64,000 nucleotides of DNA from DATKNA01 sp963786765 (GTDB lineage: Bacteria; Actinomycetota; Actinomycetes; Actinomycetales; Kineosporiaceae), in the NCBI GenBank assembly GCA_963786765.1, contig CAWBAJ010000037.1, forward strand, positions 183,119 through 247,118, read 5' to 3'. Position 1 is the first letter of the stretch. Every line of letters starts with the position of its first letter. The notes below the pieces were generated by a model, which saw nothing but the letters and a program-made list of their open reading frames with translations, searched no databases and was not told where the DNA came from. The translations under genes were made by a program, and so were the position numbers. This document shows positions 27,640-35,043 of this stretch, in pieces.

Positions 27640-28773
27640 TGACCGCCGACGCCGCGGGCGAGGTGCGCCCACGCCTGCCCTTGCGCCCCGAGCTGCGTGG
27701 CGGCACGCCGTACGGGGCGCCGCAGATCGACGTCCCGGTCCGGCTGAACACCAACGAGAACACGCACGACGTTCCCCCAGCCGTCGTCCGGGCCGTCGTC
27801 GACGCCGTCGCCCGCGAGGCCGGCGCCCTGAACCGCTACCCGGACCGGGAGTTCACCGCGCTGCGCGAAGACCTGGCGGCCTACCTGGGTTCCGGTCTCG
27901 ACGCCGGCTCGATCTGGGCGGGCAACGGGAGCAACGAGGTGCTCCAGCAGGTGCTGCAGGCGTTCGGCGGCCCGGGGCGGACGGCGCTCGGCTTCACACC
28001 GACGTACGCGATGTACCCGCTGTACTGCCGTGGCACCGGCACGAGCTGGATCGACGGCCTCCGGGCCGCGCTCGCCGACGGCGGCGACCCCTTCGCGCTC
28101 GACGCCGGACGCCGCGGCCGCGCAGGTGCGGCGCGCCGTTCCGGACGTCGTCTTCCTCACCAGCCCGAACAACCCGACCGGCACCGCGCTCCCGCTCGAG
28201 GTCGTCGAGGCCGTCTACGACGCCACCGACGGGATCGTCGTCGTCGACGAGGCGTACGCCGAGTTCGCCCGCCCGGGCACTCCCAGCGCACTGACCCAGT
28301 TGCCGGGCCGCGAGCGGCTCGCGGTCAGCCGCACGATGAGCAAGGCGTTCGCGCTGGCCGGCGTCCGGCTGGGATACCTCGCGGCCGACCCGGAGCTCTG
28401 CGACGCGTTGCGGCTCGTCCGGCTGCCCTACCACCTGTCGACGCTCACCCAGGCCGCGGCGCGCGCCGCGCTCGCGCACGCCGACGTGCTGCTCTCCACC
28501 GTCGAGGCGATCAAGACCCAGCGCGACCGGATCGTCGCGGCGCTCGCGGCGCTCGGCGCCCGGCCGGTGCCGAGTGACGCCAACTTCGTGCTCTTCGGCG
28601 GGCTTCTCGACGCTCCCGCCGCCTGGCGCGCCCTGCTCGACCGGGGCGTCCTCGTCCGGGACGTCGGCCTGCCCGGCCACCTGCGCGTCACCGCGGGGAC
28701 CGAGGCCGAGACAAGTGCGTTCCTCGACGCGGCCGCCGAGGTGCTGCCGCCCCTGCTGGAGGACACCCCATGA
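27639..28773 (+). CDS. hisC: Histidinol-phosphate aminotransferase (frameshifted)
   Basis: HisC is a PLP-dependent class I/II aminotransferase acting on imidazole acetol phosphate. Visible motifs are LNTNENTHDVPPAVV near residue 35, GNGSNEVLQQVLQAFGG, FLTSPNNPTGTALP, DEAYAEFARPG and the PLP lysine in RTMSKAFALAGVRLGY. A net +1 shift near 28108, between FALDA and DAAAAQV, is the only break; corrected length is 377 aa. The stop overlaps the hisB ATG (ATGA), so hisC and hisB are translationally coupled. Confidence 0.93.
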
Positions 28774-29378
28774 ACGGCACCACCCGCACCGCTCGCGTCG
28801 CCCGCCGCACCGGTGAGTCGGACGTCGTCGTCGAGGTCGACCTCGACGGCAGCGGCCGGTCGACGATCTCGACCGGAGTTCCCTTCTACGACCACATGCT
28901 CGCGAGCTTCTCCAAGCACTCGCTGATCGACCTGGACGTGCAGGCGAAGGGCGACGTCGAGGTCGACGCCCACCACACCGTCGAGGACGTCGCCATCGTG
29001 CTGGCCACGGCCCTGCGCGACGCGCTCGGCGACAAGGCCGGCATCCGGCGGTTCGGCGACGCGCTCGTCCCGCTCGACGAGGCGCTCGTGCAGGCGGCCG
29101 TCGACGTGTCCGGACGGCCGTACTGCGTGCACTCGGGCGAGCCGGAGGGCCAGCAGTACGTCGTCGTCGGGGGCACCTACGTGGGCTCCCTGACCCGGCA
29201 CGTGTTCGAGACGCTCGCGCTCACCGCCGGCATCGCGGTGCACGTGCGGGTGCTCGCCGGCCGGGACCCGCACCACCTCGTGGAGGCGCAGTTCAAGGCG
29301 CTCGCCCGCGCCCTGCGCGCCGCCGTCGAGCCCGACCCGCGTCAGCCCGGCGTCCCGAGCACCAAGGGCACCCTGTGA
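28770..29378 (+). CDS. hisB: Imidazoleglycerol-phosphate dehydratase
   Basis: HisB dehydrates imidazole glycerol phosphate in histidine synthesis, using two manganese ions bound by repeated histidine motifs. The HHTVEDV motif (near residue 70) and DPHHLVEAQFKALARAL (near residue 170) are present, as are GVPFYDHMLASFSKHS and RFGDALVPLDEAL. The 202-aa monofunctional form, without a phosphatase domain, is the actinobacterial type. The frame is intact. Downstream, where hisH is usually found, lies repeat locus R2 and two small membrane genes. Confidence 0.96.
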   Translation: MNGTTRTARVARRTGESDVVVEVDLDGSGRSTISTGVPFYDHMLASFSKHSLIDLDVQAKGDVEVDAHHTVEDVAIVLATALRDALGDKAGIRRFGDALVPLDEALVQAAVDVSGRPYCVHSGEPEGQQYVVVGGTYVGSLTRHVFETLALTAGIAVHVRVLAGRDPHHLVEAQFKALARALRAAVEPDPRQPGVPSTKGTL

Positions 29379-29398
29379 CCCCGCCCCTCCCCGGCGAC

Positions 29399-29452
29399 GA
29401 TCAAGGAATTCGTGGGGATCAAGGAATTCGTGGGGATCAAGGAGATCCGGGG
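29399..29452. repeat. GATCAAGG repeat locus R2 after hisB
   Basis: Three tandem 18-bp units: GATCAAGGAATTCGTGGG twice without change (29399-29416 and 29417-29434), then GATCAAGGAGATCCGGGG (29435-29452). The third unit supplies an AAGGAG that could serve, at a rather long distance, as the ribosome-binding site of the gene starting at 29461. It begins 20 nt after the hisB stop. Confidence 0.85.
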
Positions 29453-29460
29453 ACCCCCGG

Positions 29461-29802
29461 GTGAGCAAGGAGCGCGCCCGGCGCCGCGCCGAGCGCGAGG
29501 CCGCTGCGGCCCTCGAAGCCTCCCGCGCCGCTCGCCGCGTCCGCTGGAACGTCCTCGCACGGCTGCGCCGGATCCGTCCGGCTCGGCCGTCGCGGCAGCC
29601 GCGCGCCGTCGGCACATCGACCGCCCTCGGCCGTCAGCGCGCGCGCCAGAACGGCGTGCTGCTCGCCGCGCTGGTCGCCGGGAACGCGGTCTACTGGCTG
29701 CTGCAGCCGTCGTGGCCGTGGCGCCTCGGCGCGCTCGCCGCGACGGCGCTGGTCTGGCCGCTGCTCGTCGTCGTCCTGTTCGACCGCCGCTCGTCCCGTT
29801 AG
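29461..29802 (+). CDS. Small membrane protein of unknown function
   Basis: A 113-aa protein with a highly basic N-terminal half (SKERARRRAEREAAAALEAS, then clusters of Arg) and two hydrophobic segments near residues 62-78 and 82-105. I do not recognise a family. The GTG at 29461 is the first start after repeat locus R2. Codon use resembles the neighbours. It occupies the place where hisH is found in many actinobacterial his clusters. Confidence 0.6.
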   Translation: MSKERARRRAEREAAAALEASRAARRVRWNVLARLRRIRPARPSRQPRAVGTSTALGRQRARQNGVLLAALVAGNAVYWLLQPSWPWRLGALAATALVWPLLVVVLFDRRSSR

Positions 29803-29805
29803 GCC

Positions 29806-29818
29806 TAGAATCCGCCCA
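29806..29818 (+). promoter_or_regulatory. Leaderless-type promoter -10 before the 65-aa membrane gene
   Basis: TAGAAT (29806-29811) ends 6 nt before the ATG at 29818 and overlaps the region just after the stop of the preceding gene. It may drive the small gene together with hisA. Confidence 0.45.
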
Positions 29819-30015
29819 TGTTCGACGTGGGGCCGGTGATCGTGACCCTGATCGTCTGGGTCCTGGGGCTGGCGGTCCTCTACTGGGTGATCCGGCTCGC
29901 CGTGCGGCACGCCATCGGGGACGCCGACCACCGGCGCGAGCAGGCAGCACGCCAGTCCGCGCCTGCGCCCGCGCGCTCCACGGGCCGGGCTCCGGCGCCT
30001 CCTCCCGCCGACTAG
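29818..30015 (+). CDS. 65-aa single-span membrane protein
   Basis: One N-terminal membrane helix (VGPVIVTLIVWVLGLAVLYW) is followed by a basic, Ala/Pro-rich cytoplasmic tail. No family is recognised. The start lies 6 nt after a TAGAAT hexamer and the stop is 10 nt before hisA. A function linked to histidine synthesis is not implied by the sequence. Confidence 0.55.
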   Translation: MFDVGPVIVTLIVWVLGLAVLYWVIRLAVRHAIGDADHRREQAARQSAPAPARSTGRAPAPPPAD

Positions 30016-30025
30016 CCTCCCGGGG

Positions 30026-30760
30026 GTGACGAACCCCCGCCTCGAGCTCCTGCCCGCCGTCGACGTCGCCGACGGCCTCGCCGTCCGGATGGTCCAGGGC
30101 GAGGCCGGCAGCGAGACGTCGTACGGCGACGCGCTGCAGGCCGCGCTCGGCTGGCAGGCCGCCGGCGCCGAGTGGATCCACCTCGTCGACCTCGACGCCG
30201 CGTTCGGCCGGGGCTCCAACGCCGAGCTGCTCGCCCGGGTGGTCGGCACCCTCGACATCCGGATCGAGCTCAGCGGCGGGATCCGCGACGACGCCAGCCT
30301 CGACGCGGCCCTCGCCACCGGATGCGCACGCGTCAACCTGGGGACCGCAGCGCTCGAGGATCCGGACTGGACCCGGCGGGCCGTCGCCGCGCACGGCGAC
30401 CGCATCGCTGTCGGGCTGGACGTGCGAGGCACGACCCTCGCCGCCCGCGGCTGGACGAAGGAGGGCGGCGACCTCTGGGAGACGCTCGCCCGCCTGGACG
30501 CCGACGGCTGCGCTCGCTACGTCGTCACGGACGTCACCAAGGACGGCACGCTCCGTGGGCCCAACATCGACCTGCTGCGTGAGGTCTGTGCCCGTACCGA
30601 CCGTCCCGTGGTGGCCAGCGGGGGCGTCTCGAGCCTGGCGGACATCGAAGCCCTGCGTGGCCTCGTGCCGGCGGGCGTCGAGGGCGCGATCGTCGGCAAG
30701 GCCCTGTACGCCGGCGCGTTCACCCTCGAGCAGGCGCTGGACGTCGCGAGCCGGCCGTGA
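30026..30760 (+). CDS. priA: Bifunctional HisA/TrpF isomerase PriA
   Basis: A beta/alpha-barrel isomerase that in actinobacteria acts on both ProFAR (histidine) and PRA (tryptophan). The N-terminal LLPAVDVADGLAVRMVQGEA carries the first catalytic aspartate, DVTKDGTLRGPN the second, and GGIRDDASL and VASGGVSS the phosphate-binding loops. The GSETSYGDALQAALGWQ and ARGWTKEGGDLWE segments match PriA more than ordinary HisA, and no separate trpF is present here. The 244-aa frame is intact. A TAGCCT hexamer lies 7 nt before the GTG. The stop overlaps the sseB start. Confidence 0.92.
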   Translation: MTNPRLELLPAVDVADGLAVRMVQGEAGSETSYGDALQAALGWQAAGAEWIHLVDLDAAFGRGSNAELLARVVGTLDIRIELSGGIRDDASLDAALATGCARVNLGTAALEDPDWTRRAVAAHGDRIAVGLDVRGTTLAARGWTKEGGDLWETLARLDADGCARYVVTDVTKDGTLRGPNIDLLREVCARTDRPVVASGGVSSLADIEALRGLVPAGVEGAIVGKALYAGAFTLEQALDVASRP

Positions 30761-31500
30761 CCGAGCCACAGCGGGCGAACACCGCCGACTCGGCCGGCGT
30801 CCCCTGGCTGGGCCGTAGTCTCACCGCCCAGCCCTTCGGGGCGGACGACGGCAGCGCGGACCCTGCCGTCGCCGCTGCGCTGGCCGCCGGGGACGTCGAG
30901 CAGGTCGCGGCCGCCCTCGTCGCCGCCCGCGTGCTCGTGCCGGTCGTCGCGGTCCTCGGGGACGGGCCGGCGCCGATCGGCGTGCACGGACGGCCGGTCG
31001 ACAAGAGCGCCGACATGGCCGTCGCCACCCTGGTGGCACCCGACGGCCGCCGCGCGCTGCCCGTCTTCACCTCGTCCGAGGCGCTCGACGCCTGGGACAC
31101 CGCGGCGCGCCCCGTACCCGCCGAGGGGCCGCGCGCCGCGCTCTCGGCCGTCCAGGACGGGTGCGCCGCGCTCGTCGTCGACCCGGGTTCGCCCGGCTCC
31201 CTCGTGCTGCCGCGGCCCGCGCTGTGGGCGCTTGCCCAGGGCCGTTCCTGGTTGCCTCCGGAGCGTGACCCGGAGGTCGCGGACGCCGTCCGAGCCGCCG
31301 TCGCCGATCTCGAGCAGGTGGCCGCCGTCCGGCTCGGGGCGGGGGAGGGGGGCGGCCTGACAGTCGTGCTCGCCGTCCGGCCGGGTCTGGACGCCGCCGC
31401 GCTGGCCGTCGTCCTGGACGCCGTCCGGGTCGGGCTCGGCGGCCAGGAGCTGCTGGCCGAACGCGTCGAGGCCCTCGCGCTGACCGTCGTCCCGGCCTGA
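30757..31500 (+). CDS. SseB-family protein
   Basis: A 247-aa SseB-like protein; the family includes E. coli SseB, and its role in actinobacteria is unknown. The SseB domain shows VLVPVVAV, KSADMAVATLVAPDGRRALPVFTSSEALDAW and CAALVVDPGSPGSLVLPRPAL. The GTG overlaps the priA stop (GTGA). In other actinobacteria it also sits between hisA and infC. Repeat locus R3 follows the stop by 19 nt. Confidence 0.87.
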   Translation: MTEPQRANTADSAGVPWLGRSLTAQPFGADDGSADPAVAAALAAGDVEQVAAALVAARVLVPVVAVLGDGPAPIGVHGRPVDKSADMAVATLVAPDGRRALPVFTSSEALDAWDTAARPVPAEGPRAALSAVQDGCAALVVDPGSPGSLVLPRPALWALAQGRSWLPPERDPEVADAVRAAVADLEQVAAVRLGAGEGGGLTVVLAVRPGLDAAALAVVLDAVRVGLGGQELLAERVEALALTVVPA

Positions 31501-31519
31501 TCCTCCCTCCCTCCGCGAC

Positions 31520-31567
31520 GATCAAGGAAATTCTAGGGGATCAAGGAATTCTTGGGGATCAAGGTCG
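31520..31567. repeat. GATCAAGG repeat locus R3 between sseB and the MFS gene
   Basis: The units are GATCAAGGAAATTCTAGGG (31520-31538), GATCAAGGAATTCTTGGG (31539-31556) and a truncated GATCAAGGTCG (31557-31567). A further GGGGAATTC follows at 31580-31588. It sits 19 nt after sseB and about 50 nt before the MFS start. Confidence 0.85.
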
Positions 31568-31616
31568 CGGGAAAAACCAGGGGAATTCATCCCACCAATC
31601 CGCGATTATCGGCTGC

Positions 31617-32888
31617 ATGTCCCTGACCCCCTACCGCCGGGTCCTCGCGCGTCCCGGCGTCGCCCGCCTGCTCCTGCTGTCCGCCCTGGCCCGCATCCCC
31701 GCGACCGCGGCGGGCGTCGTCCTGACGCTCCACGTCGTGACGTCGCTCGGCCTCGGCTACGCCGCCGCGGGGCTGGTGGCGACGTCCAGCACGGTGGGCA
31801 TGGCGCTGGGCGCCCCCTGGCGGGGGCGGGCGGTGGACCGGCTGGGGCTGCGCCGCGCGCTCGTCCCCTCGATCATCGCCGAGGCGCTGGTCTGGGGCAC
31901 CGCACCGTTCGTGGGGTACCACCTGCTGCTCGTCGTCGCCTTCGTCGGCGGCGTCCTGGGCCTGCCCGTCTTCACCGTGGCGCGTCAGAGCCTGTCCGTT
32001 CTGGTCACCGAGGAGCAGCGCCGCACCGCGTTCTCCCTCGACTCCATCGGCGTCGAGGTCTCGTTCATGGTCGGCCCGGCGGCCGGCGTCGTCGTCGCCA
32101 CCCAGGTGTCGTCGACGGTCGCCCTGCTCGGGGTCGGCGTGCTCATGGTCGCGGCCGGGCTCGCGCTCTTGGTGGCCGACCCGCCGACCCGCTCCGCCGA
32201 GGCGGAGGTGGCGGCGCGTGCCGCGGCTGCGGAGGGGGCCGTCGCGGGCGGCGTCCGCACCTGGTTCAGCCCCGGCCTTGCCGCCGTGCTCGGTGCATCG
32301 GCCGCCGCCACCCTCGTGCTCTCGGGCACGGACGTCGGCGTCGTCGCGGTGCTGCGCGACCACGGCGCGGTGGCGCTCACGGGCGTCGTCTTCGCGGCCT
32401 GGAGCATCGGGTCGATCCTCGGCGCGATCGTCTACGGCGCGCTGCGCCGCCCGGTCTCGCCGCTGCTGCTGCTGGGCGGGCTCGCCGTCCTGACGATCCC
32501 GATCGGCCTCGCGCCGAGCCCGTGGCTGCTGGCCGCGGCGATCCTGCCGGCCGGCGCCCTCTGCGCACCGGTGATCACCGCCACCGCGGAGCAGGTCACG
32601 CTTCGCGTGCCGGAGCGGGTCCGCGGCGAGGCGATGGGCTGGCACGGGTCGGCCCTGACCGTCGGCGTCGCGCTCGGGGCGCCCCTGGCGGGCGCCGCCA
32701 TCGACGCGCGCGGCGCGTGGGCCGGGTTCGCCCTCGTGGGCTCGATCGGCGCGGCCCTGGCGGTGGCCGGCCTCGCCGTGCAGCACCTGGTCCAGCGGCG
32801 CTCCCGGGCTCAGGTTCAGGTCGAGCTCGCGGACGCCGGCAGCGCGGCGCCCACCGTCGAGCCGAGTGCGGCTGCTGCCGGGGTCTGA
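31617..32888 (+). CDS. Major facilitator superfamily transporter
   Basis: A 423-aa protein with about twelve hydrophobic segments and the MFS loop motif between segments 2 and 3 (GAPWRGRAVDRLGLRRAL near residue 61). A central hydrophilic region near residue 190 divides the two halves. Substrate cannot be read from sequence; it resembles drug or metabolite efflux pumps of the YbhL/YjiJ-like sort. The ATG at 31617 has GATTAT 7 nt upstream and no ribosome-binding site. It is followed by an inverted-repeat element between convergent genes. Confidence 0.87.
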   Translation: MSLTPYRRVLARPGVARLLLLSALARIPATAAGVVLTLHVVTSLGLGYAAAGLVATSSTVGMALGAPWRGRAVDRLGLRRALVPSIIAEALVWGTAPFVGYHLLLVVAFVGGVLGLPVFTVARQSLSVLVTEEQRRTAFSLDSIGVEVSFMVGPAAGVVVATQVSSTVALLGVGVLMVAAGLALLVADPPTRSAEAEVAARAAAAEGAVAGGVRTWFSPGLAAVLGASAAATLVLSGTDVGVVAVLRDHGAVALTGVVFAAWSIGSILGAIVYGALRRPVSPLLLLGGLAVLTIPIGLAPSPWLLAAAILPAGALCAPVITATAEQVTLRVPERVRGEAMGWHGSALTVGVALGAPLAGAAIDARGAWAGFALVGSIGAALAVAGLAVQHLVQRRSRAQVQVELADAGSAAPTVEPSAAAAGV

Positions 32889-32897
32889 ACAGCGACC

Positions 32898-32994
32898 CCT
32901 TGCTCGCAACCGTGAGCTTCGCCGACCGCAATCGTCGTGATCGGCGAGCTTGAACAACGTTTTGGGACGGCAAAGCTCACGAGGCCGAGCAAGG
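32898..32994. repeat. 97-bp imperfect inverted-repeat element between MFS and DUF1844 genes
   Basis: Arms of 22 nt at 32898-32919 (CCTTGCTCG...CGTGAGCTT) and 32973-32994 (AAGCTCACG...CGAGCAAGG) pair at 18 of 22 positions. An inner stem CGCCGA (32920-32925) and TCGGCG (32941-32946) lies between them. It may be a bidirectional terminator for the convergent genes, or a small non-autonomous repeat element. No coding capacity. Confidence 0.65.
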
Positions 32995-33027
32995 GAACGC
33001 GTCGGCGGCCCGTCCTGGCGCTGCCAC

Positions 33028-33420
33028 CTAGGAGACGGCGCCCGTCCACCGCTCGCCCGGGCCCTGCCCGGGCGGGTCCGGGACGACGGACGCCTCCCGG
33101 AACGCGAGCTGCAGGCTGCGCAGCCCGTCGCGCAACGGGCGGGCGTGCTGGTTGCCGATCTCCGGTGCGGCGGCCGTCACGAGCGCCGCGAGCACGGTGA
33201 TGAGCTTGCGGGCCTCGTCGAGGTCGGCCTCGACGTCCTCGGCCAGCCCGCACTTGACCGCCGCCGCGCTCAGGAGGTGCACCGCCGCAGCCGTGATGAC
33301 CTCGACCGCGGGCACGTCCGCGATGTCCCGGGCGGCCAGCAGGTCGGGGGAATTCTCGGCAGCCGCCGGCGCGTTGTGCGGAACGCCGGCAATCGGTGGG
33401 TTCGAGGACTCCCCGTTCAT
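33028..33420 (-). CDS. DUF1844 domain protein
   Basis: A 130-aa protein with the DUF1844 core (RDIADVPAVEVITAAAVHLL, then LDEARKLITVLAALV and PLRDGLRSLQLAFREAS). Function unknown. Actinobacterial genomes commonly place it next to and divergent from infC, as here. The N-terminal 25 residues and C-terminal 15 are low-complexity. The ATG at 33420 leaves 263 bp of shared upstream region with infC. Confidence 0.88.
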   Translation of the reverse strand: MNGESSNPPIAGVPHNAPAAAENSPDLLAARDIADVPAVEVITAAAVHLLSAAAVKCGLAEDVEADLDEARKLITVLAALVTAAAPEIGNQHARPLRDGLRSLQLAFREASVVPDPPGQGPGERWTGAVS

Positions 33421-33683
33421 GCTGGTACCCTTTCAGATCGACCGACCGTACCCGCGAGGGTGCGGTGCGCGAAGTGGAGTTTCTCCCACCTGCGACCCCC
33501 GCTCCGGCGGAGAGGCCGACAGGTTCCGGTCAGGGGTCGTCCCGCCTTCGCCGGCGGGGCGGAGCTCGTCGGCGCTCTTGCGCCGCCGGGTCCCTGACCT
33601 GTCGGGTTGAGGCTCCCTGCGTTCGCCGCACGGGAGCCTTTCTCGTGTGCGACGGCCGCCACGACGTCGCGAAGGAGCACCAC
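33421..33683 (+). promoter_or_regulatory. Structured leader of the infC-rpmI-rplT operon, likely attenuator
   Basis: Within this 263-bp region GGTCAGGG (about 33527-33534) can pair with CCCTGACC (about 33592-33599). It is followed by a compact terminator-like hairpin AGGCTCCC (33610-33617) and GGGAGCCT (33632-33639) that runs into TTCT. The ribosome-binding site GAAGGAG starts at 33671. This resembles IF3/L20 operon leaders in logic, where a terminator before infC responds to r-protein level, but the structure is not one I can match to a named class. Confidence 0.6.
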
Positions 33684-34307
33684 ATCAGCGAGCCCCGGAT
33701 CAACGACCGCATCCGCGTCCCCGAGGTGCGGCTGGTCGGCCCCAACGGGGAGCAGGTCGGCATCGTCCGCATCGAGCAGGCGCTGCAGCTGGCGCAGGAG
33801 TCCGACCTCGACCTGGTCGAGGTCGCCCCGCTGGCACGCCCCCCGGTCTGCAAGCTCATGGACTTCGGGAAGTTCAAGTACGAGTCGGACATGAAGGCCC
33901 GCGAGGCGCGCCGCAACCAGGCGCACACGGTCCTGAAGGAGATCCGGCTCCGGCTGAAGATCGACCCGCACGACTACGGCACGAAGAAGGGCCATGTCGA
34001 GCGGTTCCTCAAGGCCGGTGACAAGGTCAAGGTCATGATCATGTTCCGCGGCCGGGAGCAGTCCCGCCCTGAGATGGGGTACCGCCTCCTGCAGCGGATG
34101 GCGGCCGACGTGGCCGACCTCGGCTACATCGAGAGCAACCCCAAGCAGGACGGCCGAAACATGATCATGGTGATCGGCCCGCACAAGAAGAAGGCCGAGG
34201 CCAAGGCCGAGCAGCGCAAGCACCGCCCGGACGAGGTCGAGGCCGAGGCGGGCGCTGCCGAAGCGCCGGTCGGGGTGCCGGCCGAGAGCGAGACCGCCCA
34301 GGCCTGA
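33684..34307 (+). CDS. infC: Translation initiation factor IF-3, apparent AUC start
   Basis: IF-3 binds the 30S subunit and rejects wrong initiation codons. The protein begins SEPRINDRIRVPEVRLVGPNG and continues LARPPVCKLMDFGKFKYES and VMIMFRGREQSRPEMG. The last 30 residues are an acidic Ala/Glu tail. The ribosome-binding site GAAGGAG (33671-33677) is followed after 6 nt by ATC AGC GAG, with no ATG, GTG or TTG nearby. The only upstream in-frame GTG (33648 region) lies just after the terminator hairpin without a Shine-Dalgarno. IF-3 genes commonly use rare start codons for autoregulation, so I annotate ATC at 33684. The product is about 207 aa. Confidence 0.9.
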   Translation: MSEPRINDRIRVPEVRLVGPNGEQVGIVRIEQALQLAQESDLDLVEVAPLARPPVCKLMDFGKFKYESDMKAREARRNQAHTVLKEIRLRLKIDPHDYGTKKGHVERFLKAGDKVKVMIMFRGREQSRPEMGYRLLQRMAADVADLGYIESNPKQDGRNMIMVIGPHKKKAEAKAEQRKHRPDEVEAEAGAAEAPVGVPAESETAQA

Positions 34308-34327
34308 CCGCCTGGAACGTAGGACGT

Positions 34328-34349
34328 CGGCCGCCCGTCCGGGCGGCCG
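34328..34349 (+). terminator. Hairpin between infC and rpmI
   Basis: CGGCCGCCC and GGGCGGCCG arms of 9 bp surround a 4-nt loop, 20 nt after infC. There is no U tract. It may reduce read-through or stabilise the infC transcript. Confidence 0.5.
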
Positions 34350-34406
34350 CATCGAACCGCGCCGCCGCGAGGCGAGCGCGGCGGCGACGAGGAGAGCACG
34401 GCAGCC

Positions 34407-34601
34407 ATGCCGAAGAACAAGACGCACAGCGGTGCGAAGAAGCGCTTCAAGATCACCGGTACCGGCAAGGTGCTGCGGCAGCAGACGGGCCTGCGCCACC
34501 GGCTCGAGGTGAAGTCCAGCCGTGAGACCCGGGCGCTGTCGAAGGACGCTCCGGTGTCCCCGGCCGACGCCAAGAAGGCGAAGCGCCTGCTCGGCCTGTG
34601 A
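34407..34601 (+). CDS. rpmI: 50S ribosomal protein L35
   Basis: A 64-aa basic ribosomal protein: MPKNKTHSGAKKRFKITGTG followed by RQQTGLRHRLEVKSS, with the usual short C-terminus. The ATG at 34407 has GAGGAGAG upstream. It lies between infC and rplT in the universally conserved order. Confidence 0.97.
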   Translation: MPKNKTHSGAKKRFKITGTGKVLRQQTGLRHRLEVKSSRETRALSKDAPVSPADAKKAKRLLGL

Positions 34602-34646
34602 GCTGACCCACCCTTCCTCGTAGCACCAGAACCAAGGAGACATCAC

Positions 34647-35033
34647 GTGGCACGCGTGAAGCGGGCGGTCAACGCCCACAAGAAGCGCCGAGAGGTCCTC
34701 GAGGCCGCCAGCGGATACCGCGGCCAGCGCTCGCGGCTGTACCGCAAGGCGAAGGAGCAGGTCACCCACTCCCTCGTCTACTCCTACCGCGACCGCAAGG
34801 CGCGCAAGGGCGACTTCCGCCGGCTGTGGATCCAGCGGGTCAACGCCGCTGCCCGCGAGAACGGCATCACCTACAACCGCTTCATCCAGGGTCTCAAGCT
34901 CGCCGGCGTCGAGGTCGACCGCCGCATGCTCGCGGAGCTCGCCGTGAACGACGGTCCCGCCTTCGCCGCCCTCGTCGCCACCGCCAAGGCCGCGGTGCGC
35001 TCGGCCCAGCCGGCCGACACCACCGCCGCCTGA
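34647..35033 (+). CDS. rplT: 50S ribosomal protein L20
   Basis: A 128-aa rRNA-binding protein needed early in 50S assembly. It begins VARVKRAVNAHKKRREVLEA, and the RLWIQRVNAAARENGITYNRFI segment identifies L20. The GTG at 34647 is preceded by AAGGAGA. In other bacteria L20 is the repressor of its own operon through the mRNA leader. The next gene begins 11 nt after the stop. Confidence 0.97.
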   Translation: MARVKRAVNAHKKRREVLEAASGYRGQRSRLYRKAKEQVTHSLVYSYRDRKARKGDFRRLWIQRVNAAARENGITYNRFIQGLKLAGVEVDRRMLAELAVNDGPAFAALVATAKAAVRSAQPADTTAA

Positions 35034-35043
35034 CCCACCTGTC

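Noticed and set aside
29399..29452. CRISPR array at the tandem GATCAAGG repeats
   Set aside because: Units are directly adjacent at 18 bp with no unique spacers, and no cas genes are present.
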